Source: an uncultured Collinsella sp. (GTDB lineage Bacteria > Actinomycetota > Coriobacteriia > Coriobacteriales > Coriobacteriaceae). From it: a stretch of DNA of 40,042 nucleotides. The position numbers and the translations under genes are program-made. The notes under the pieces were generated by a model that was not told the origin of the DNA, made no database searches, and was given only the letters and a program-made list of their open reading frames with translations. Of the stretch, positions 1-8,126 are shown one piece after another. The stretch is from assembly GCA_900548265.1 (NCBI GenBank), contig URKG01000019.1, positions 1-40,042 of the forward strand, given 5' to 3'. Each line of letters begins with the position of its first letter. The stretch's first letter is position 1.

Positions 1-115
1 GCGGACTCCGTTCCGGACCTCAACGGTCCAACTTTTTGTCCGCAGTCCCGCGCTCGAACTGGGATGCACTTTCCCGATCGAGCCCAATGGGAAACTGGGT
101 CCCACTTTGAGGGAA
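1..115. repeat. Palindromic intergenic DNA at window edge (family E-like)
   Basis: No gene is seen here. Positions 1-43 form a nested hairpin: outer arms GCGGAC (1-6) and GTCCGC (38-43), inner arms GGACC (15-19) and GGTCC (25-29) followed by a short T run. Positions 66-115 contain GGGATGCACTTTCCC and GGGAAACTGGGTCCCACTTT, which resemble the 'GGGATGCGCTTTCC' palindromes at 39715-39762 and 25057-25112. I treat it as a degraded copy of that family. The similarity is by eye. Confidence 0.4.
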
Positions 116-129
116 GCGCTCTTTAACGC

Positions 130-528
130 CTAGTCACCCCTGTGGAAGAGGTTTTTGATAACGGAGGGAATGCTCTTGGCGCCCTTGGCCGTCACATCGA
201 TGAAGTCGGGCGAGCGCACGAGCTTGTCCTCGTCGACGTACTTGCGGACCGCACGAAGCGTCTCTTTGTCGTCGCGCGTCGAAAACGTAAAGTGACCGTT
301 GTCCTTGGTGAAGATGGCAAAACGCGTAATCTTCTTGGTGCCGCGTAAAACCTCGGCGGCAATATAGTCGACCTCGTCCCACGGGATTTGAATATAATCC
401 TCGGGATTGCGCTCGTTATAGTACTCAAACGCCTTATTGCCCACCATTACGTTACCGTGACTGGTAAGCCCCATCAGGCAGGTTGCCGGCGTTGCCAGAT
501 CGACCATGCTGTTCTGAGATTGCGCCAT
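130..528 (-). CDS. manO: DUF956 family protein (ManO-like, mannose PTS operon accessory)
   Basis: A 132-residue soluble protein matching by eye the DUF956 family, which usually follows the mannose-type PTS IIC and IID genes in Gram-positive bacteria. Recognisable parts are the N-terminal stretch around MGLTSHGNVMVGNKAFEYYN and the C-terminal KNLFHRGD. The role is not settled; a regulatory or accessory part in mannose-PTS expression has been proposed for ManO. I start it at the ATG at 528, where a GGAGGG lies about 12 nt upstream; a longer frame reaching 579 has no better site. It is the last gene of the man cluster but is separated from manZ by a good terminator (547-592), so it may be made only by read-through or from its own promoter. 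Confidence 0.8.
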   Translation of the reverse strand: MAQSQNSMVDLATPATCLMGLTSHGNVMVGNKAFEYYNERNPEDYIQIPWDEVDYIAAEVLRGTKKITRFAIFTKDNGHFTFSTRDDKETLRAVRKYVDEDKLVRSPDFIDVTAKGAKSIPSVIKNLFHRGD

Positions 529-546
529 ACGCGCCTCGCCCTCCAA

Positions 547-592
547 TAAAAACAATCGGACCGCATCCAGTGTACCCACCGGGTGCGGTCCG
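547..592 (-). terminator. Rho-independent terminator after manZ
   Basis: On the minus strand a 9-bp stem (CGGACCGCA at 557-565 with TGCGGTCCG at 584-592) is followed by TTGTTTTTATT. It lies between manZ (ends 649) and the DUF956 gene (starts 528), so it should end or attenuate the man transcript before the last gene. Confidence 0.8.
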
Positions 593-648
593 TTTCAATG
601 GCTCAAAAGCCCTTGCCTAGCAATTCTCGGTCTTAAGCCGAAACGTGC

Positions 649-1569
649 TTACATGAAGCCGCAGAAGCGACCGATGATGCCGACGGCGAAGAGAGCCAGG
701 ATGATGACGATCGGGCTGACCTTCTTCTTGAGGAGCTTGCAGACCAGCAGGGTCAGGCACACGGCGGCAAGGCCGGGGATGAGCTGATCGAGGTTGGCCT
801 GAAGCGTGGTGACCTTCATCTGATCAAGGGCGGTAGCACCGACGGAGTTGTACATCGTCAGCGCTTCCTTGATACCCTCGGAACCGGAGGGCAGGCTAGC
901 CCAGTCGATAAAGGCGCCAGCAGACTGCTTGACCGTGGAGACGATCGGGGTGAAGGAAATGGACACCCAGCGCTCGACCAGGGCGCCGATGATGAACATA
1001 CCCAGGATGGAAGCGCCCTCGGTGACCTTGCCCATCAGACCACCGGAGAGGTCCTTGGCGATGGAGGAGCCGACCTTGTAGCCAAACTCCTGCGTGTACC
1101 ACAGGAAAGCGTAACGGATGATGTTCCACGCGAAGAAGAACAGCAGCGGACCGACGATGCTGCCGGACATGGCCAGGGAAGCGCCCAGAGCGCCCAGAAT
1201 CGGGCGAAGGGTGAACCAGAAGACGGGGTCACCGACGCCGGCGAGCGGGCCCATCATACCGACCTTGACGCCCTGGATGGCGACGTCATCGATCGGAGCA
1301 CCGTTGGCGCGCTCCTCCTCGAGGGCGAGGGTAACGCCAATGACGGGGGCGGAAACATAGGGGTGGGTGTTATAGAACTCCAGGTGGCGCTTAAGAGCGG
1401 CAATCTGGTCATCCTTGCTGGTGTAGAGCTTCTTGATCGCAGGGATCATTGCGAAGCACCAGCCGCCGTTCTGCATACGCTCGTAGTTCCACGAGCCCTG
1501 AAGGAACTGATGACGGAAGCAAACCTTCTTGCGGTCAGCCTTGGTGAGCTGAATCTTGTTCTCTGCCAT
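649..1569 (-). CDS. manZ: PTS mannose family transporter subunit IID
   Basis: A 306-residue membrane protein of the EIID-Man family. With IIC it forms the sugar channel of a mannose/fructose/sorbose-type phosphotransferase system. Family marks seen: the N-terminal FLQGSWNYERMQNGGWCFAMIP region, the loop GVKVGMMGPLAGVGDPVFWFTLRPI, and a hydrophobic C-terminus (LAAVCLTLLVCKLLKKKVSPIVIIL is split here only by function). A GTG at 1578 is possible, but the AGGAGGGG lies almost on it; the ATG at 1569 has proper 10-nt spacing. It follows manY by 16 nt on the same strand. Substrate cannot be read from the sequence; mannose, glucose or other hexoses are all possible. Confidence 0.93.
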   Translation of the reverse strand: MAENKIQLTKADRKKVCFRHQFLQGSWNYERMQNGGWCFAMIPAIKKLYTSKDDQIAALKRHLEFYNTHPYVSAPVIGVTLALEEERANGAPIDDVAIQGVKVGMMGPLAGVGDPVFWFTLRPILGALGASLAMSGSIVGPLLFFFAWNIIRYAFLWYTQEFGYKVGSSIAKDLSGGLMGKVTEGASILGMFIIGALVERWVSISFTPIVSTVKQSAGAFIDWASLPSGSEGIKEALTMYNSVGATALDQMKVTTLQANLDQLIPGLAAVCLTLLVCKLLKKKVSPIVIILALFAVGIIGRFCGFM

Positions 1570-1585
1570 ATGTATCACTCCCCTC

Positions 1586-2404
1586 CTACTCGTAATCGTT
1601 CAGAATGTCGCCGAGCGGGTCGCCGGAGCCACCGCCCATGCCGCCACTCTGCTTGGCCAGATCCTTAAGGCCAAGGTAGATGAGGGCAAGGGAGATGCCG
1701 ATGAGACCAAGGGCGATCAGCGTGAGCTGAGGGATGGCAGCAAGGACAAAGCCGAGGACGAAGAACGGCCAGGTCTCCTTGGTGGCCATCATGTTGATGA
1801 CCATGGCGTAACCGACGGAAGCGACCATGCCGCCGCCGACAGCCATGCCGCCGGACAGCCAGTCGGGCATAGCGTTAAGCGCGTTGGTAACGGCCTCGGC
1901 CGGGATGACGCACAGAAGCACTGCCGGGATGGCGATACGAAGGCCCTGCATGAGGATGGCAGCATACTGCCAGCGCTCGATGCCGGAGAAGTCGCCCTTC
2001 TCGGCGCAACCGTCCATGGCGTGAGCGATAGCGGTAGCAATGGTACGGCAGATCATGGTCAGGAACAGACCAGCGACCGACAGCGGGACGGCGACGGCGA
2101 TAGCGGTGGTAACGGCCTTGGCCGAATCAGTGGCGCCACCGTTGAGGGCGAGCACCATGATGATCGAAGAAGCGACCGAGGCCAGAGCGGCGTCAGGCGC
2201 GACAGCGGCGCCGACGTTAGCCCAGCCAAGGGCCATCATCTGGAGCGAACCGCCCAGGAGGATACCCTCCTGAAGGTGACCGGTTACGAGACCGATAAGC
2301 GTGCATGCCACGAGCGGCTGATGGAACTGGAACTCATCCAGAATGCCTTCCATACCGGCAAGCAACGCGACAATCGCAACAAGCAGAATAGTGATTGCAG
2401 ACAT
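1586..2404 (-). CDS. manY: PTS mannose family transporter subunit IIC
   Basis: A 272-residue, very hydrophobic protein of the EIIC-Man family, the partner of IID in the sugar translocation pore. The start MSAITILLVAIVALLAGMEG and the segment QPLVACTLIGLVTGHLQEGI are typical, with several further membrane helices. It sits between manX and manZ, 18 nt after manX, in the usual IIAB-IIC-IID order, so the three are one transcription unit. The ATG at 2404 has a GGAGGG just upstream (complement of ccctcc at about 2412-2417). Confidence 0.94.
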   Translation of the reverse strand: MSAITILLVAIVALLAGMEGILDEFQFHQPLVACTLIGLVTGHLQEGILLGGSLQMMALGWANVGAAVAPDAALASVASSIIMVLALNGGATDSAKAVTTAIAVAVPLSVAGLFLTMICRTIATAIAHAMDGCAEKGDFSGIERWQYAAILMQGLRIAIPAVLLCVIPAEAVTNALNAMPDWLSGGMAVGGGMVASVGYAMVINMMATKETWPFFVLGFVLAAIPQLTLIALGLIGISLALIYLGLKDLAKQSGGMGGGSGDPLGDILNDYE

Positions 2405-2422
2405 GTATCGGACCCTCCTTTA

Positions 2423-3412
2423 CTATGCTTGAGCGGCCAGTTCGGCCTTAGCTTTCTTCAACATGGCGTCGAGATCCTCGGAGGAATCCGAAGGAACCTT
2501 GCGGACCTCGAACTTGACGCCCTTGGCCTTGAGGGCCTCGAGAGTCTTGACATCGTCATCGCCCATAGCGACGGCGTTGGTGACGACGACCTTGCCCTTG
2601 GAGTGAGCCATGGAGCCGATGTTGACTTCCTTGATGTCGACGCCGGCCTCGATGGCCTTGAGCAGATCCTGCGGGTTCTCGAAGAGCAGCATGGCCTTGG
2701 TGTCACCAAAGCGCGTGTCCTTGACGACCTCGGCCATCTTCTTGATGGGCACGACGTTGGCATGGACTCCCGGAGGGGCAGCCTGCTCGATCATGGTCTT
2801 GCGGAGCTCGTCGTGAGCAACGCCGTCGGAAACCACGATGATGCGGTTGGGGTTGATCTGCTTGGTCCACGTGGTGGCCACCTGACCATGCAGCAGACGG
2901 GTGTCGATACGGACGTGGGCAATCTTGATGTGCCCGTCGCCGATGACCGTTCCCGGAGGAATGGCGCCTGCAGGAGCAGCGGCGGCCGTAGCCGGCTTCT
3001 TCTCCTCGGGCTCCAGAGACTCGGGCTTGACGCGCACGCCAGCCTTAGCCTCAGTCACGAGATGTTTTGCGATCGCATGTGCAGTGTTCTTTGCGTCAAA
3101 GCGCTGCGAATATGCCTCGATGAGCATAGGCAGGTTGACACCGGTGACGATAGCCCAGGAATCGTGGCCCTCGATGAGCCCGCTGATCTGGTTGAACGGC
3201 GTGCCGCCCCACAGATCAACGAGGAAGAGCACCTGCTCCTGGTCTTCGAAGGAAGCGATTGCTTCCTCGACCTTGGCACGGAAATCGTCGGGGCCCATGC
3301 TCGGCTCGAGCGAGACCACGGCAACAGACGGCTGATCGCCAAAGACCATCGAGCCCGTCTGCTTGATTCCAGCAGCCAAGTCCCCGTGGCTAGCAAGAAC
3401 AATACTTACCAT
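2423..3412 (-). CDS. manX: PTS mannose family transporter subunit IIAB (fused)
   Basis: A 329-residue cytoplasmic phosphotransfer protein with fused IIA and IIB domains. IIA spans about residues 1-125, with its phospho-accepting His9 in VLASHGDLAAGI and the typical FLVDLWGGTPFN. An Ala/Pro/Glu-rich linker (about 126-160) follows. IIB spans about 162-325, with the active His175 in RIDTRLLHGQV. Phosphate passes from HPr to His9, to His175, to the sugar. A GTG at 3415 precedes the ATG at 3412; the AGGAGG at 3420-3425 is spaced 7 nt from the ATG, which I use. It is the first gene of manXYZ; the 400 bp upstream hold a possible promoter and a palindromic repeat. Confidence 0.95.
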   Translation of the reverse strand: MVSIVLASHGDLAAGIKQTGSMVFGDQPSVAVVSLEPSMGPDDFRAKVEEAIASFEDQEQVLFLVDLWGGTPFNQISGLIEGHDSWAIVTGVNLPMLIEAYSQRFDAKNTAHAIAKHLVTEAKAGVRVKPESLEPEEKKPATAAAAPAGAIPPGTVIGDGHIKIAHVRIDTRLLHGQVATTWTKQINPNRIIVVSDGVAHDELRKTMIEQAAPPGVHANVVPIKKMAEVVKDTRFGDTKAMLLFENPQDLLKAIEAGVDIKEVNIGSMAHSKGKVVVTNAVAMGDDDVKTLEALKAKGVKFEVRKVPSDSSEDLDAMLKKAKAELAAQA

Positions 3413-3459
3413 CACATAACCTCCTTTTTGTCTACGTATTCCCTACACGACATTAAGGA

Positions 3460-3510
3460 AGTATACCTGTTTAGTTTGTGGAATTATCGCTAAATTTGCA
3501 AAAGGTTGCA
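3460..3510 (-). promoter_or_regulatory. Candidate man operon promoter and upstream dyad
   Basis: On the minus strand TATACT (3465-3460) is a good -10 about 48 nt before the manX start; no convincing -35 is seen at 16-18 nt. A dyad TGCAA-AAGG-TTGCA lies at 3497-3510, roughly where an activator would bind such a promoter. No sigma-54 element was found. The stretch 3511-3728 is AT-richer and I see nothing else in it. Confidence 0.35.
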
Positions 3511-3728
3511 TTATTTGTTTAAACGTCTAGGTTTGTTACAAGTTGATTACGTTACTGGTTTTTCACTCATTACCCGCAAGGCGCCGCTCATCAAGCCGTG
3601 CATTTTACAGATACAAGCAGGCTGTTCATTAATATCGATTTTAGGCAAGCGCGAATGCGCTTGTACTGCCGCTATTTTGTTTAAACAGACATAACTTGAC
3701 TATTAGCGTGACTTATGCTCTAGCGCAA

Positions 3729-3810
3729 GTAGTCATTGGGGACGTTCTTAAACGACTAGTCGTTGGGGACGTTCTTGTTTGACTAGTTGTTTAAGAACGT
3801 CCCCAACGAC
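3729..3810. repeat. Palindromic repeat family A, tandem copy
   Basis: Three units of AGTC[AG]TTGGGGACGTTCTT: two direct (from 3731 and from 3758) and one inverted (3793-3810). Units 2 and 3 form a perfect 18-bp inverted repeat (3759-3776 with 3793-3810). Unit 1 can instead pair with unit 3 over about 23 bp with one mismatch, because the unit-1 side CTTAAACGACTAG also matches the loop. The block ends 4 bp from the hypA stop. A simpler copy is at 20258-20315. Confidence 0.9.
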
Positions 3811-3814
3811 CAAG

Positions 3815-4243
3815 TTAGGCGATGTGGAGGGGGTTGGCGGCGTCGACGGCGTCGGGGGCCTCAGAAGGGCCGTCGGAGACAGCGTCTGCCGGGTCCTCGT
3901 CGGGGGTCTCGATCTGCTTGATCATGACCTCCTGGCCCTGTAGCAGATATGTTTCGCCGCTGCCGCAATGGGGGCAGGTCTTGCCGTACTCGACCGTCGC
4001 ATAGTCGCGGCCGCACGCCTCGCAATGTGTCACGGCCTCGATGGGCTCCACGATAAGCTCCGCACCCTCGGTGATGGGTTTTTTATCTGCCGCCCAGCGC
4101 CAAGCGTCGAGCAGCAAGTCGGGAACGACGCCCGAAACCTCGCCAAGCAGCAACGTCACGCTCGAAACGCGACGCACGCCATGAGCGCGCGCCACGTTCT
4201 CAACATCGCGAATGATGTGATAAACGATTCCCAATTCGTGCAC
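3815..4243 (-). CDS. hypA: Hydrogenase nickel-insertion protein HypA
   Basis: A 142-residue metallochaperone that delivers Ni(II) to [NiFe] hydrogenase, normally together with the GTPase HypB. It begins MHELGI, with the nickel-binding MHE motif (His2), and has the structural zinc site as two CxxC pairs: C74/C77 (CEAC) and C90/C93 (CPHC). The core family length is about 115 residues; here an acidic Ala/Asp/Glu/Pro tail of about 30 residues is added. The start is GTG at 4243. Its only Shine-Dalgarno candidate (GGCGGAAG) overlaps the 3' arm of a hairpin at 4252-4273. The other hyp genes lie at 33.8-38.9 kb on the opposite strand, and hypB is not in the window. Confidence 0.93.
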   Translation of the reverse strand: MHELGIVYHIIRDVENVARAHGVRRVSSVTLLLGEVSGVVPDLLLDAWRWAADKKPITEGAELIVEPIEAVTHCEACGRDYATVEYGKTCPHCGSGETYLLQGQEVMIKQIETPDEDPADAVSDGPSEAPDAVDAANPLHIA

Positions 4244-4251
4244 TTTTTCTT

Positions 4252-4273
4252 CCGCCGTTCTAACGAACGGCGG
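4252..4273 (-). promoter_or_regulatory. Hairpin overlapping the hypA ribosome-binding site
   Basis: A perfect 9-bp stem with a 4-nt loop (CCGCCGTTC at 4252-4260, GAACGGCGG at 4265-4273). In the mRNA the 3' arm runs directly into AAGAAAAA and the GTG start at 4243, so part of the GGCGGAAG ribosome-binding site is in the stem. This could limit hypA translation. A second hairpin lies at 4325-4349. I see no terminator in 4274-4434 after the oxidoreductase gene. Confidence 0.5.
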
Positions 4274-4434
4274 TCGATTTGACGCTGCGCGAGCCCCAGA
4301 CGGGCGATCTGCCTTTCAATCGTCGGGCATGGGCAAAAGCCCTATGCCCTCCTCTTTCAAGGCACCTCGCCACGCCTGGGACTCGCTCGCTGTCCAACCG
4401 CCCCCTGCGCCGTTCGCTTTCTTGTTAGGTTCTT

Positions 4435-7212
4435 TTACTTCTTCCCGAATTTGATTTTGATTGCGCGTTTCAAAGCGTACTTACCCAGACTGGGGAGCTT
4501 TTGCTCGTATTTGACCATCGTGGAGCACTCGGGGCGGTCGCGATCCAGATGGATGGCGTCGAACGCGCACTTGGCGGTGCACAGGCCGCAGCCGATGCAC
4601 TTGTTGGGGTCGACGATCGAGGCACCGCAACCCAAGCAGCGGGCGGTCTCGGCGCGCACCTGCTCTTCGGTAAAGGTCTCGACGTACTCGCTAAACGGCG
4701 CGGCCTTCTCGCGCTCGCGGTCCACGTGGGCAACCTCGCGGTTCGCGTTGTCGTAGCTCTCGATCACGACATCGTCGCGGTCGAGCGCGGTGTAGCGGCG
4801 CTGGTTGCGGCCGATGGTGAGCGTGGAGCCCGGCTGCACAAAGCGATGGATGGACACGGCGGCCTCGTGGCCGGCGGCGATGGCGTCGATGGCAAAGCTC
4901 GGACCGGTGTAGACGTCGCCGCCCACAAAGATGTCGGGTTCGGCGGTCTGGTAAGTCTGGGGATCGGCAAGGGCACCCTGGCCGCGGCCGAGCTCCACCT
5001 TGGAGCCAGCCAGCAGGTCGCCCCACACGATGGACTGGCCAATCGACATGACGACACGGTCGGCATCGACACGGCGCAGATCGTTCTCGTCGTACTCGGG
5101 CGCAAAACGGCCCTCGTCGTCAAAGACGCGCGTGCAGCGCTTGAAGGTGATACCGCACACACGACCGGCCTCGTCCAGGTGAATCTCCTTGGGGCCCCAG
5201 CCGCAGCTGATGTGAGCGCCGTCCTCAACGGCCTCGCGACGCTCCTCCTCGCTGGCGGGCATCTGGGCCTCGCTCTCCAGGCAGAACATCTCAACATGCT
5301 CAGAGCCCAGACGGCAGGCGTTGCGGGCAACGTCGATGGCCACGTTGCCGCCGCCCACTACAATGGTGCGGCCGGACAGGGTATCGATCTTGCCGCTGTT
5401 AACCTCGCGAAGGAAGTCGACGGCCACGGTCACGTCCTCGGCATCCTCGCCCGGAACGCCGGCAAGGCGGCCGCCCTGGCAGCCAATGGCAACGTAGAAG
5501 GCCTTAAAGCCCTGCGCGCGCAGCTCGTCGAGCGTCACGTCGCGACCGACTTCCACGCCATAGCGGAACTCGGCACCCATCAGGCGAATGATCTCGACCT
5601 CGGCCTCGATAACATCCTTCTGCAGCTTAAAGCTGGGAATGCCGTAGGTGAGCATGCCGCCCGGGCGCTCGTTCTTCTCGAACACGACGGGCTTGTAGCC
5701 CTTCTCGGCCAGATAGAAAGCGCAGGACAGGCCGGCCGGACCGGCACCGACGATGGCGATCTTCTGGTCGAAGCCGCCGGCACGCGTTGGGGTCACCACG
5801 GGCGGGACGTAGCGGGTCGCGGCATCCAGATCGCGCTGGGCGATGAACTTCTTGACCTCGTCGATAGCCACGGCGGCATCCACACGGCCGCGGGTGCAGG
5901 CATCCTCACAGCGGCGGTTGCACACACGGCCGCAGATAGCGGGCAGCGGGTTCTCGCGCTTAATGAGTGCTAGGGCCTCGTCATAGCGACCCTGAGCCGC
6001 GAGCTTCAAATAGCCCTGAACGGCAACGTGCGCGGGGCAGGCCGTCTTGCAGGGAGCGGTGCCGGACTCATGCGTCTCGATACGGTTGTCGTTGCGGTAG
6101 TTGGGCGACCACTTGGTGTGATCCCATTTGGTGGCGTCGGGCAGCTCCTGGCGCGGATACTCAGGCACCTGTCCGCCGGCCTTTTTGCTGCAGAGCTTCT
6201 GGCCGAGCTTGACGGCGCCGGCCGGGCACACCTCAACGCAGCGACCGCAGGCAACGCACTTGTCCTTCTCGACCTTGGCGACATAGGCCGAGCGCGACAG
6301 GTTGGGCGTGTTGAACAGCTGAGAGGTGCGCAGGGCATAACACACGTTGACGTTGCAGTTGCAGATAGCGAAGATCTTGTTCTCGCCGTCGATATTGGTG
6401 ATCTGGTGCACAAAGCCGTTGTCCTCGGCCTGGCGCAGGATGTCGTAGACCTCGTCGCGCGTCACGTAATGGCCGCGGTCGGTCTCAACCACATAGTCGG
6501 CCATATCGCCCACGGCAATGCACCAGTCGGCGGGGTCGTCGGCGCAGCCCTCACCCATCACGCGACGGCTCGCGCGGCAGCTGCAGGTGCTAGCGGCATA
6601 TTTGCCATCGTATTTGTCGAGCCAGTGCTCGATATGCTCGATCGGCACCGAGGTGCTCGCGGCGTCGATGGCCTTCTCGACCGGAATGACGTGCATGCCG
6701 ATGCCGGCGCCTCCGGGCGGCACCATCGGCGTGGCCTTGGACAGCGGTCCCTTGGACGCCTGCTCAAAGAACTTGGCATAGACCGGGTGCTCCTCGAGCT
6801 GGCTCACGCGCATGTTGAGGAACTCGGCAGAACCCGGCACCAGCATGGGCAACACCCATTGCTTGGCGCGCTCGGGGTTTTCCCAGTTGTACTCGAGCAG
6901 ACCCGTGTAGCTCATGTCGTCGAGCATCTTCTCGATCTGGGTCTCGGGCATGCCGGTGAGCTTGGCCATCTCGGGCAGCGTATAGGGACGGCGCATCTTC
7001 ATCTTGCAGAGCACTTCGGCCTGCTCGTCGGTCGCGGCCTCGGCAAACGACCAGTACTCGTAGCCCAACAGCTCGTCGCGATGCAGCAGACGGTTGGTGC
7101 AGTGCTCGCACAGCTTGACGATGGCCTCGCGCGGATGCTCCGGCAGCGGCGGCACGAACTCCGAACCGATGTCGGGCTCGGTGTAGCTAATCCCCGGTCC
7201 GTTGAGAATCAT
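4435..7212 (-). CDS. Large Fe-S/FAD pyridine-nucleotide oxidoreductase (GltD-like) with extra N-terminal Cys-rich domain
   Basis: A 925-residue soluble redox protein. In order: an N-terminal part with a winged-helix-like segment (about 60-110) and Cys clusters CSCR (about 210) and CNCNVNVC (about 285); a ferredoxin site CVACGRCVEVCP (about 319-330); the GltD-type Cys domain (about 388-439); an FAD-binding GAGPAGLSC (about 489) with ERPGGMLTYGIP; an NAD(P)-binding GGGNVAID (about 620); and a C-terminal ferredoxin-like pair, CLGCG and CIGCGLCTAKC (about 859-882). GltD-type cores move electrons between NAD(P)H, FAD and Fe-S centres; the substrate here is unknown. The ATG at 7212 has AGAAGGGA 6 nt upstream; an upstream in-frame extension would run through the operator region. 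It is divergent from a TetR gene, which probably controls it. Confidence 0.85.
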   Translation of the reverse strand: MILNGPGISYTEPDIGSEFVPPLPEHPREAIVKLCEHCTNRLLHRDELLGYEYWSFAEAATDEQAEVLCKMKMRRPYTLPEMAKLTGMPETQIEKMLDDMSYTGLLEYNWENPERAKQWVLPMLVPGSAEFLNMRVSQLEEHPVYAKFFEQASKGPLSKATPMVPPGGAGIGMHVIPVEKAIDAASTSVPIEHIEHWLDKYDGKYAASTCSCRASRRVMGEGCADDPADWCIAVGDMADYVVETDRGHYVTRDEVYDILRQAEDNGFVHQITNIDGENKIFAICNCNVNVCYALRTSQLFNTPNLSRSAYVAKVEKDKCVACGRCVEVCPAGAVKLGQKLCSKKAGGQVPEYPRQELPDATKWDHTKWSPNYRNDNRIETHESGTAPCKTACPAHVAVQGYLKLAAQGRYDEALALIKRENPLPAICGRVCNRRCEDACTRGRVDAAVAIDEVKKFIAQRDLDAATRYVPPVVTPTRAGGFDQKIAIVGAGPAGLSCAFYLAEKGYKPVVFEKNERPGGMLTYGIPSFKLQKDVIEAEVEIIRLMGAEFRYGVEVGRDVTLDELRAQGFKAFYVAIGCQGGRLAGVPGEDAEDVTVAVDFLREVNSGKIDTLSGRTIVVGGGNVAIDVARNACRLGSEHVEMFCLESEAQMPASEEERREAVEDGAHISCGWGPKEIHLDEAGRVCGITFKRCTRVFDDEGRFAPEYDENDLRRVDADRVVMSIGQSIVWGDLLAGSKVELGRGQGALADPQTYQTAEPDIFVGGDVYTGPSFAIDAIAAGHEAAVSIHRFVQPGSTLTIGRNQRRYTALDRDDVVIESYDNANREVAHVDREREKAAPFSEYVETFTEEQVRAETARCLGCGASIVDPNKCIGCGLCTAKCAFDAIHLDRDRPECSTMVKYEQKLPSLGKYALKRAIKIKFGKK

Positions 7213-7300
7213 GGTTGTCCCTTCTCTTGCCACAGCCCGACGAGGCCGCAGCGCCCCTCTTTTTTTGCAGGCCGGGCATGCCCCATGCCGTTCACCCGCC

Positions 7301-7346
7301 ATTGTTGACATTGTGTCAAAAATAGTATTGACGAACCGTCAACAAT
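7301..7346. promoter_or_regulatory. Double-dyad operator between oxidoreductase and tetR genes
   Basis: Two perfect dyads, TTGACA-TTG-TGTCAA (7305-7319) and TTGACG-AAC-CGTCAA (7328-7342), have centres 23 bp apart, about two helical turns. The outer edges also pair: ATTGTTGAC at 7301-7309 with GTCAACAAT at 7338-7346. The site lies between the divergent genes and is the obvious binding site for the TetR product. Exact -35/-10 boxes could not be assigned. Confidence 0.75.
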
Positions 7347-7400
7347 ATTCAAGACTGTTAGGCGAACGGTCAGGCAAAAGAGGATGAAAGGCGGCAAAAC

Positions 7401-8063
7401 ATGGGCAACAACACAGCAGGTACCCCTGTGGTCGATGCCGTCCCCGCATCCGATAGCGCGGCAAAGCGCCTGACGGGCGACGAGCGCCGTCGCGAGATCC
7501 TCGATGCCGTGCGCACCGTAAGCTCCGAGCTGGGCGTGTCCCACCTATCGGTATCGGCCGTGACCAAGCGAGCCGGCTGCACGCGTTCATTGTTCTACCA
7601 TTACTTCGCCGACATGGACGCCGCCGTCACCGCTGTTATGGACGAGGCGATCGACGGCTTTATCTCCGAACTCGAGCGGTGGAACGCCGACCGCACCGTC
7701 GGTGATATCGAGGGCGCGCTCGACACCGTCGCCCCGCTCTTTAAGCGCCTTGTCGCCAGCGGCCACGAGCTGCCGAGCACGCTTACCTCGAGCAGCGGCG
7801 CGCTCTACGGCGGCTTTTTGCACAACGTGGTCCAGCGCGTGGCGCAGTATATCTGCGACACCACCGTAGTGGATTTTGTCGCCCATCATGAGCTACGCAT
7901 CGACCATGTCTACGAGACGTTCTACACCCTCATCATGGGTCTTTTGATGTATATCCGCACGCACCCCGATGTGCCCGACGAAACGGTCAAGGAAATCATC
8001 GCCTCGACGCTCCACATCGAGGGCTACACCGCCAAGTACCCGGAGCGCAAGCCCCAGAACTGA
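7401..8063 (+). CDS. TetR/AcrR family transcriptional regulator
   Basis: A 220-residue one-component regulator. An N-terminal helix-turn-helix lies at about residues 30-75 (ERRREILDAVRTV, then LSVSAVTKRAGCTRSLFYHYFADM), with the FYHYF that closes TetR recognition domains; the rest is a helical ligand-binding domain of unknown specificity. The ATG at 7401 follows AAAGGCGG. It is divergent from the oxidoreductase and 63 bp upstream of the membrane protein gene at 8127, so all three probably form one regulated module. The double dyad at 7301-7346 is the likely operator. Confidence 0.9.
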   Translation: MGNNTAGTPVVDAVPASDSAAKRLTGDERRREILDAVRTVSSELGVSHLSVSAVTKRAGCTRSLFYHYFADMDAAVTAVMDEAIDGFISELERWNADRTVGDIEGALDTVAPLFKRLVASGHELPSTLTSSSGALYGGFLHNVVQRVAQYICDTTVVDFVAHHELRIDHVYETFYTLIMGLLMYIRTHPDVPDETVKEIIASTLHIEGYTAKYPERKPQN

Positions 8064-8126
8064 CGACATTTGGCCAAACTGCCCGCGATCAGAAGAGGGG
8101 CCGCGGGCGTGTGAAAGGAGAGCAGC

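Noticed and set aside
1556..3493. Long plus-strand open frame of 645 codons
   Set aside because: It is antisense to manX, manY and manZ, which have clear family motifs; the frame is a by-product of G+C-rich codons.
3413..3814. Sigma-54 promoter for the man operon
   Set aside because: Mannose PTS operons of LevR/ManR type use one, but no GG-N10-GC element with the usual flanks was found here.
4501..5973. Long plus-strand open frame
   Set aside because: Antisense to the GltD-like oxidoreductase; composition is repetitive Ala/Gly/Leu/Asp without motifs.
7212..7311. Longer N-terminus of the oxidoreductase
   Set aside because: It would run through the operator region, lacks a ribosome-binding site, and the ATG at 7212 has a good one.
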